A DNA stretch of 50,338 nucleotides from Cyanobacteria bacterium MAG CAR3_bin_5 (GTDB lineage Bacteria > Cyanobacteriota > Cyanobacteriia > PCC-6307 > Cyanobiaceae), in NCBI GenBank assembly GCA_026709085.1, contig JAPOTR010000061.1, positions 1 to 50,338 of the forward strand, read 5' to 3'. Within the stretch, counting starts at the first letter, position 1. The number at the start of each line of letters is the position of its first letter. Below, one piece after another: positions 44,859-50,338 of this stretch. A model generated the notes under the pieces. It was not told the origin of the DNA. It ran no database searches and was given only the letters and a program-made list of their open reading frames with translations. The position numbers and the translations under genes are program-made.

Positions 44859-46298
44859 ATGGTTCTTTGGCAAGAACGCCCCGACCCTCAGGGCAGCGAG
44901 GAGGTCAGCCGCCAGCCTGCCAGGGGAGCCAGGGACCTGCTCCCCCAGGACGTGCAGGACAACCGCTGGCTTTGCGGTCAACTGCATCAGGTGTACCGCC
45001 GCTGGTGCTACAAGGAGTTGGCCCCTCCCACCATTGAGCGGCTGGACACCCTGGAGGCTGCCGGCGCCACTGCCGGCAACGTCCTGCTCAAGGTGGCCGG
45101 CCAGGATGCCCTGGGTCTACGCCCGGAAATCACCGCCAGTGTGGCCAGAGCCGCCTGCACCCGGCTGGCCGGCCAGCCCAGACCCCTGCGCCTCTGGTAT
45201 GAGGGCAGTGTATTCCAACGGGAAGACGTGGGCGGCCATGAGCGGGTCCAGGAGGAACTGCAGAGCGGCATTGAGCTCATTGGCGCTCCCGGACTGGCAG
45301 GGGACGGGGAACTGGTGGCCGTCCTGTTGGACGCCTGCCGTCAGTTGCCCTTCCACCCGGATCACCAGCCCACCCTGCTCCTGGGCCACAGCGCCCTGTT
45401 TGCCGCCCTTTTGGCGGATTTCCCCACCCATCAACAGGCTGGCCTGCGCCAAGCCCTGAGCCGCTACGACATCCTGCAACTTCAGGCCCTGGACCTCTCG
45501 GCCGCGGATCGGGAGCAAGCCCGACGGTTGTTGAGGGTGCGGGGGGAGCCGGGCGCCGTACTGGACAGGCTGTCAGCGTTTTCCAGGGCGACTGCTGTGG
45601 AGGAACTGCGGGCCCTGGTGGAACTGATTACGGAACGGGCGCGCCAGGCTGGCGTTCGCCTGCAACTGGACCCCACCTTTCTGCCCACCTTCACCTTTTA
45701 TGACGGGGTTGTGCTGCGCCTGGTGTGCCAAGGGAACCATGCCCTGGTGCCGGTGGCCACCGGCGGCCGCTACAACCGCCTGCTCCGCCACTTTGCCCCC
45801 GGAGACCGGGAAGCCAGCGGCACCGGTTTCAGTTTCAAGGTGGAGCGGCTGCGCAGACTCCTGCAAGACCGCAGGGTGGCCTTGGCCGGCCAGGCGGAGA
45901 TCCATGTGCTGGTCACCTACGACCATCCCGACAGCCTGGGGGACGCCATGGCCTGCATCGAGCGCCACCACCGCGCCCAGGTGCCTGCGGAATTGCTGCC
46001 GACCCACCTGACCGGAGAAACCAGCCGGGATCATGGCCCCCCCCATGGCTCTCACCCTCGTCAGGTGCTGGTCACCCATGACCACCCCATGAGCCGGACG
46101 GCGGCCCAGGCCTGTGTGGAACGCCACCGGTCGGCCCAGGTGGCGGTTCAATTCTGGCCACAACCCTGCCCCACCCTGGCTGCCGCCAAGGTGGCCTGGG
46201 AAACGGCCCGCACCCAACAACCACTCCCCTGCCTGGAATGGCTGACAGCCGCCAGGGAACCGCAACTTCCCGGTCTCCTTAACCCCGGTTCCGGATAA
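44859..46298 (+). CDS. hisZ: ATP phosphoribosyltransferase regulatory subunit HisZ with duplicated C-terminus
   Basis: 479 residues; typical HisZ is about 390. It is a HisRS-like class II fold lacking tRNA charging function: ARDLLPQDVQDNRWLCGQL at the start, LRPEITASVARAACTRL (motif 2 area), FQREDVGGHERVQEELQSGIELIG, and GGRYNRLLRHFAPGDREASGTGF. It activates HisG in the first step of histidine synthesis. The last 110 residues contain two similar units: HVLVTYDHPDSLGDAMACIERHHRAQ and QVLVTHDHPMSRTAAQACVERHRSAQ, about 65 residues apart. Only one is usual. Confidence 0.92.
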   Translation: MVLWQERPDPQGSEEVSRQPARGARDLLPQDVQDNRWLCGQLHQVYRRWCYKELAPPTIERLDTLEAAGATAGNVLLKVAGQDALGLRPEITASVARAACTRLAGQPRPLRLWYEGSVFQREDVGGHERVQEELQSGIELIGAPGLAGDGELVAVLLDACRQLPFHPDHQPTLLLGHSALFAALLADFPTHQQAGLRQALSRYDILQLQALDLSAADREQARRLLRVRGEPGAVLDRLSAFSRATAVEELRALVELITERARQAGVRLQLDPTFLPTFTFYDGVVLRLVCQGNHALVPVATGGRYNRLLRHFAPGDREASGTGFSFKVERLRRLLQDRRVALAGQAEIHVLVTYDHPDSLGDAMACIERHHRAQVPAELLPTHLTGETSRDHGPPHGSHPRQVLVTHDHPMSRTAAQACVERHRSAQVAVQFWPQPCPTLAAAKVAWETARTQQPLPCLEWLTAAREPQLPGLLNPGSG

Positions 46299-46332
46299 AG
46301 GCGTCAGGGAAGGCCTTCCCCCACCTGTAAGA

Positions 46333-46436
46333 AGGCTACCGGCACTTGAAAAACCCTTGCACAAGCGGCTTTTCATGGTGAGAGGGCATCCCCGTAGGGA
46401 AGGATGAATCAGGTGCTGCCTGGTTTTGGAAGCTCC
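46333..46436. repeat. Dispersed degenerate repeat, copy B
   Basis: Similar to 14789-14885 over about 90 bp; the shared core is TTTCATGGTGAGA plus GGCA and CCCC, and a downstream TGCTGCCTGG-like tail. It lies between hisZ and the decayed autotransporter gene, a plausible IS scar. The rest of the gap 46299-46493 shows no gene. Confidence 0.45.
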
Positions 46437-46493
46437 CTCTCCCCATCAGGCTCCCCAAGGGCACTTTCCCGCTGCTGCCGTATTATAAGATAA

Positions 46494-47817
46494 ATGTGCT
46501 ATATAATACTACTAAATGTGGTATTGCTCGTCAGAAACGCAAGAAAAATCAATCTCACATCAGCCCGCCCAGCAGCACTCCCCCTCGTCCTCCTGCGGCA
46601 CTGCCTCGCGGCGCGGAGGGCTCTCGCCTCCCTGTTTTTCCTGCCGCTGCTGGCCGGCCTGCATGACGCCCTACACATACGCGGCTCAATTCGGAGAGGA
46701 GACGTACATTGCCAAGAGTGAACAGGGATATGTCATAGACCGGTGTAACATCTACTGGTCAAGGCGGGCGACGCGAGTCCGGTCCTTCGGATACCGATCA
46801 CCAAGATGTTGGGCGTGGAGGACAAAGACTTCTCCGTACAAGAGAGAGGCACTAGGTACATCAGTACACAATATATATCCGATCCAGATAATCCGGGTAC
46901 AGACCACATAACGGTATCCCACCTGGGTGATCAGATTTTCCCTCCGCCAGCGGGGATCAATGTATCCTGGGACAAGGTTTCTTGCCGGGTGGGTGAGACG
47001 GCAAGATCACGTTCCGGGTCACCAACGGGAAGCCGTCATGCAATACAGTCTTTTTCCACTTCAGCATCGTGTCGCAACCGTCGAGTGTCGTGTCGTCTAG
47101 CGAAACCATTAACGGAACCACGTACCAGAAATTCACGTTCCCCGGCGACGACCATCCTGTGGGTGCGGTGATGCGGCAACCGGCTGTGGCCTGGAGGTGG
47201 GCGCCGGGCTGACCTGGAATGATCCCCAGCGGGGCATCAATGCCGCACTGCGGGGCCGCACCCTGGTGGCCCACGTGGAGGAGGCCTTCAGGGAGCAGGG
47301 CCTGGCATTCTCCTTCCCATGGCAGCCCACCCCGTCCAATCGGGGACTTTCCCTCTCGCTGAGTCATGCGGTGGGGGCCAGTGCCTCGGGGGGCATGGCT
47401 GCCCTGTTGGAGCCGGTCGTCCTGGAGAGTATGGCTGGCCCCGGCAGCAATGGGCGGCAGTTTGAAGCCCAACTGGTCTATGGCTTCCCCGCCGCCAACG
47501 ACCGCCTCATCCTGACGCCGGGGCTGGTACTGGCCCTCGCCCCGGATAGCAGCACCTACGGCCTCCTCTGGGCGGTGGCGCCCTACGCCCAGCAGGGGCA
47601 GAGCCAACCGTGGGAAGTCGCCCTGGAGGGGGAGCGGCAGGAATACCCTCCTCCCCCGCAGAGCATTCCCTCAGGCTCTCCTTCTCCACACTCTTCTGAA
47701 GGCCGACCCCGGCGCGGGAATGGCAAAGCGGGCAGGGAGAAGCCGAGGGGAAGACTCGCAACTCCCTGTTCCCCTCATCCGGAACTGGGGTTCTCTTATT
47801 TTCCAATGCAGAATTGA
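46494..47817 (+). pseudogene. Decayed autotransporter-like surface protein
   Basis: A signal-like hydrophobic region (LFFLPLLAGL) precedes passenger-like pieces in shifting frames. One is AAQFGEETYIAKSEQGYVIDR, then GDASPVLRIPITKMLGVEDKDF. VTFRVTNGKPS and KFTFPGDDHPVGAVM follow. The 3' part from about 47175 (a clean frame from 47197) reads VGAGLTWNDPQRGINAALRGRTL, RGLSLSLSHAVG and the end of a beta-barrel. This barrel is homologous to residues near the C-terminus of the intact gene at 49293-50338 (shared WNDPQRGI, GRTL, YGLLWSLAPYSQQG-like blocks). The barrel's upstream half is missing. Its 3' end overlaps mnmE's by 22 bp. Confidence 0.8.
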
Positions 47818-49172
47818 CTGAATATCTCATCCAGAATACTTTCACTCACCTCTTTACCAATGATCTCGCCAAGATGATGAATGGCGCCTCGCAGATCAAT
47901 GGTCCAGAAATCCCAAGGTAAATCGGCTCTGGCTGTATCCTCCAAACGAGCTAGAGCCTTGATCGCTTTCCGTGCCCCACTGACTTGACGGTCGTTCAGG
48001 CTTGTGTCAAGACGTTCCAGATCAGTGAGGCCACAGCACCTCAAGAGAGCATCGGTAAAATCCTCCATCCCCTGCCCTGTTCTGGTGCTGATGGTCAGAG
48101 AAGATTCCTGTTGACCATTGGCCTGATTTTTGCTTTGATCCAGAAGATCAACCTTATTGCCGACTCGCAAACAAGGAACGTCCTCTGGAATCTCGTTTGC
48201 AAGTGATTGGTCCGCTTCACTCCAACCCAGATTGACATCAAATAACAATACAATCACGTCCACCTGTGTCAGCACTTGCCGGCTACGGGCAATGCCCAGC
48301 TTCTCCACCGGATTGCCGGCTTCGCGGATACCGGCAGTGTCCACCAGGGTGACGGGAACATCCCGTAGATTCACCTCGGCCTCCAAGGTGTCTCGTGTGG
48401 TTCCCGGTAAATCGGTGACAATGGCGCGGTCACGGCTGCTGAGATAATTCAGAAGGCTGGATTTACCCACGTTGGGACAGCCAACAATGGCAACCTTCAG
48501 CCCCCGTTGCAAGCATTGTCCCTGGCGACTCTCCTTCACGAGCCGGGACAAACCCTCTGCCACTACCTGTACATTCTTCCTGACGAGTTCGGGGCTTAAA
48601 GAGGGAAGATCCTCTTCAAAATCCAGGTGGGCTTCCAGTTGGGCCAACTGCTCCAGCAACTGCTGACGGAATTCCTCAACAGGGCGGCAGATTCCGCCGT
48701 CCAGCCCCGCCAACGCCAAGGCCGCCGCCCGGCGACTACGGGCGCCGATCACCTGGGCCACGGCTTCGGCCCGGGTCAGGTCCAAGCGACCATGAAGAAA
48801 CGCCCGCTGGCTGAAGGCCCCGGGGGCCGCGGCCTCCGCACCGTTGCTCAACACCTCCTCCAGCACCCGCTGCACACAAATCAGTCCCCCATGGCAGTGG
48901 AACTCCACCACGTCTTCCCCCGTGAAACTTCGCGGAGCCTGCATATAGAGCAGCAACACTTCATCAAGAACCTCACCACTGGCCGGCTCCACCACATGGC
49001 CGTAGTACACCCGATGACTTTCCCACCCCTGGCGTCCATCCCCTGCCGGGCGGAAGACACGCCGACCAACAGCCTGTGCTTCCGGGCCGGAAATCCGCAC
49101 AATGGCCACACTGCCCGCCCCAGCAGCCACTGCCGTGGCGATTGCGGCGATGGTGCTTCCTGGGCTATTCAT
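47796..49172 (-). CDS. mnmE: tRNA modification GTPase MnmE
   Basis: 458 residues from the ATG giving MNSPGSTIAAIATAV; an upstream in-frame start at 49235 adds 21 residues. The N-terminal formyl-THF-binding domain has VAIVRISGPEAQAVGRRVF and TGEDVVEFHCHGG. The helical domain contains GAFSQRAFLHGRLDLTRAEAV. The inserted G domain has GCPNVGKSS, DLPGTTRDTLEAE and NKVD, and the C-terminus ends FCIGK with the conserved Cys. With MnmG it makes the 5-carboxymethylaminomethyl modification of U34 in some tRNAs. It lies between the decayed and the intact autotransporter-like genes. Confidence 0.96.
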   Translation of the reverse strand: MNSPGSTIAAIATAVAAGAGSVAIVRISGPEAQAVGRRVFRPAGDGRQGWESHRVYYGHVVEPASGEVLDEVLLLYMQAPRSFTGEDVVEFHCHGGLICVQRVLEEVLSNGAEAAAPGAFSQRAFLHGRLDLTRAEAVAQVIGARSRRAAALALAGLDGGICRPVEEFRQQLLEQLAQLEAHLDFEEDLPSLSPELVRKNVQVVAEGLSRLVKESRQGQCLQRGLKVAIVGCPNVGKSSLLNYLSSRDRAIVTDLPGTTRDTLEAEVNLRDVPVTLVDTAGIREAGNPVEKLGIARSRQVLTQVDVIVLLFDVNLGWSEADQSLANEIPEDVPCLRVGNKVDLLDQSKNQANGQQESSLTISTRTGQGMEDFTDALLRCCGLTDLERLDTSLNDRQVSGARKAIKALARLEDTARADLPWDFWTIDLRGAIHHLGEIIGKEVSESILDEIFSQFCIGK

Positions 49173-49292
49173 GGGTTGATCACACGTGCTTGAGTGACGA
49201 GTATCGTTATGGGAAGAGGAGATCCTTGATTGCAACCCACTCCATTGCCATCTTATCCGACCCTCGCCCCCTGTCAGTATGAGCAGAGTTGT

Positions 49293-50338
49293 TCAGAAGA
49301 GGAGGGAGAAGTCAAGTTTGAGGGAGTGGCGGGTTGGGGAGGAGGAGCGGTATTCCTGCCGTTTCCCTTCGAGGGTGATTTCCCACGGTTCGGTCTGCCC
49401 CCTCCCCTGTTGGGAATAGGGAGCCAGGGACCAGAGGAGGCCGTAGCTCCTGCTCTCCGGGGAGAAGGCCAGTGTCATCCCTGGGGTCATGGTGAGGCGG
49501 TCGTTGTGGAAGGGAAAGCCGTAGGCCATCTGCGCCTCGAACTGCTGCCCCCTGCCGCCGGGTCCCAACCCCTGGATGGCGGTTGGACTGAGCAGGGCGT
49601 CCATACCCCCCGAGGCGACAGCGCCCATGGTGTGATCCATGGAGAGGGACGGGCCACGGTTGGATGGGGACGGGTCCCAGGCGAAGGAGAGGGCCAGGCC
49701 CTGCTGGCGGAACTCCTCCTCCGTGTGGGTCAAGAGGGTGCGCCCCTGCACCTCGCCCCTGATGCCCCGTTGTGGATCGTTCCAGACAAGCCCGGCGCCC
49801 ACCTCCACCCCGTAGCCGGTCTCTGCATCACCGCCGTCCTGCCGTAGACCCACCTCCAGCGAGGGGAGCAACGCGGCGCCGTTGGTCAAAGACACCGGCC
49901 TTGTTGCCTCCAGCCCCAACCGCAGCCGGGAGATGGTGGCCTCACTGCCCTTCAACCCCTTCACCTCCGCCGAGGTGGTCTTCAGGGTCAGCAGGTCGGT
50001 GGTGGTGGTGAGGGAGAGGCCATCAACACCACCATCCAGCACCACGCCATCCAGGCCCACCGCCCCCATCACCAGGTTGGTGTCCGTGTTCAGTTCTTCT
50101 TCACCGTCCCCTTGCAGCTTCAGGGTGAGGTTGCCCCAGCCGTAGCCACCTGTGGCCCAGATGTCCAAGCGGGACGTGAGGGCATAGCGGCCATAGGGGA
50201 ACAACCCCAGCAGGGTGGTGCTGATGCTGCCGTCGGCGTTATCCCCCTCTTCCTCGTAGCCGCCGCTGCCCCAGGAGTGGGATAGGGCCGCCCCGGCCTG
50301 CCACCGCCCCGTGCTCCAATCCGCTCCCAACAGCACCG
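49293..50338 (-). CDS. Autotransporter beta-domain protein (C-terminal part, runs off the right edge)
   Basis: At least 347 codons open to the window edge; the N-terminus and passenger lie beyond 50338. Alternating polar/hydrophobic strands with Gly/Trp/Tyr-rich segments: LFPYGRYALTSRLDIWATGGYGWG, VEVGAGLVWNDPQRGIRGEVQGRTL, RGQQFEAQMAYGFPFHNDRL and the C-terminal strand LKLDFSLLF with final Phe, as expected for outer-membrane barrels. A decayed paralog lies at 46494-47817 across mnmE. The likely role is surface display or adhesion, as for the LRR protein at the other end of the window; that is inferred. Confidence 0.85.
   Translation of the reverse strand, partial: VLLGADWSTGRWQAGAALSHSWGSGGYEEEGDNADGSISTTLLGLFPYGRYALTSRLDIWATGGYGWGNLTLKLQGDGEEELNTDTNLVMGAVGLDGVVLDGGVDGLSLTTTTDLLTLKTTSAEVKGLKGSEATISRLRLGLEATRPVSLTNGAALLPSLEVGLRQDGGDAETGYGVEVGAGLVWNDPQRGIRGEVQGRTLLTHTEEEFRQQGLALSFAWDPSPSNRGPSLSMDHTMGAVASGGMDALLSPTAIQGLGPGGRGQQFEAQMAYGFPFHNDRLTMTPGMTLAFSPESRSYGLLWSLAPYSQQGRGQTEPWEITLEGKRQEYRSSSPTRHSLKLDFSLLF

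Overview
The window looks like a chromosome segment of a high-GC marine picocyanobacterium. Supporting features are a permuted two-piece tmRNA whose tag reads ANNIVRFSRQAAPVAA (the marine Synechococcus/Prochlorococcus form), a PucC/LhaA-type chlorophyll-carrier protein, an IsiA/Pcb-type chlorophyll antenna protein, a BicA-type bicarbonate transporter, and a DnaK paralog with a following DnaJ. Leucine-rich-repeat and autotransporter-like surface proteins, several decayed genes and IS fragments among otherwise ordinary core genes recall a host-associated lineage such as the sponge symbiont Candidatus Synechococcus spongiarum. That taxonomic placement is inference; no search was run.

Layout: 1-1020 is the 5' part of a secreted LRR protein (minus strand, runs off the left edge). 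1092-4875 holds tolC-like, pucC-like and inositol-monophosphatase genes; then come obgE (minus) and the bifunctional rel gene (plus). 8360-14721 is one minus-strand block: an arsenate-type GAPDH and arsJ, then pstS-pstC-pstA-pstB, with three 19-bp direct repeats and a promoter-like site in front of pstS. 15022-21573 is a plus-strand run: dnaK, dnaJ, argS, a collapsed esterase pseudogene, hisC. 21648-22910 holds a small ORF and isiA, closed by a strong terminator shared with a convergent hypothetical membrane protein.

23700-27850 is a graveyard: a mini-TnpB remnant, a cupin gene, and a heme-uptake locus (TonB receptor, hmuT, hmuV) reduced to fragments and interrupted by about 1.6 kb of AT-rich DNA carrying two small ORFs for secreted or membrane products. 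27852-40840 returns to core genes: a PLD-family lipoprotein with an EF-hand loop, hemB, dnaJ, ssrA, two small membrane proteins, smc, a PRC-barrel protein, an LpxB-like protein, tRNA-Leu(GAG), accC and yggT.

41030-44804 pairs bicarbonate import (bicA) with cyanase (cynS), which consumes bicarbonate. Between them sits a minus-strand two-gene cassette, an ABC-type AAA ATPase translationally coupled to a PD-(D/E)XK-like nuclease. This is the best candidate in the window for an uncharacterised, possibly antiviral, system. The right end holds hisZ with a duplicated C-terminus, a decayed autotransporter-like gene, mnmE, and an intact autotransporter paralog that runs off the window.

Genes that appear to work together: Pst imports phosphate (and unavoidably arsenate) while GAPDH/ArsJ removes arsenate; DnaK/DnaJ form a chaperone pair; hisC and hisZ serve histidine synthesis; BicA supplies the co-substrate of CynS.
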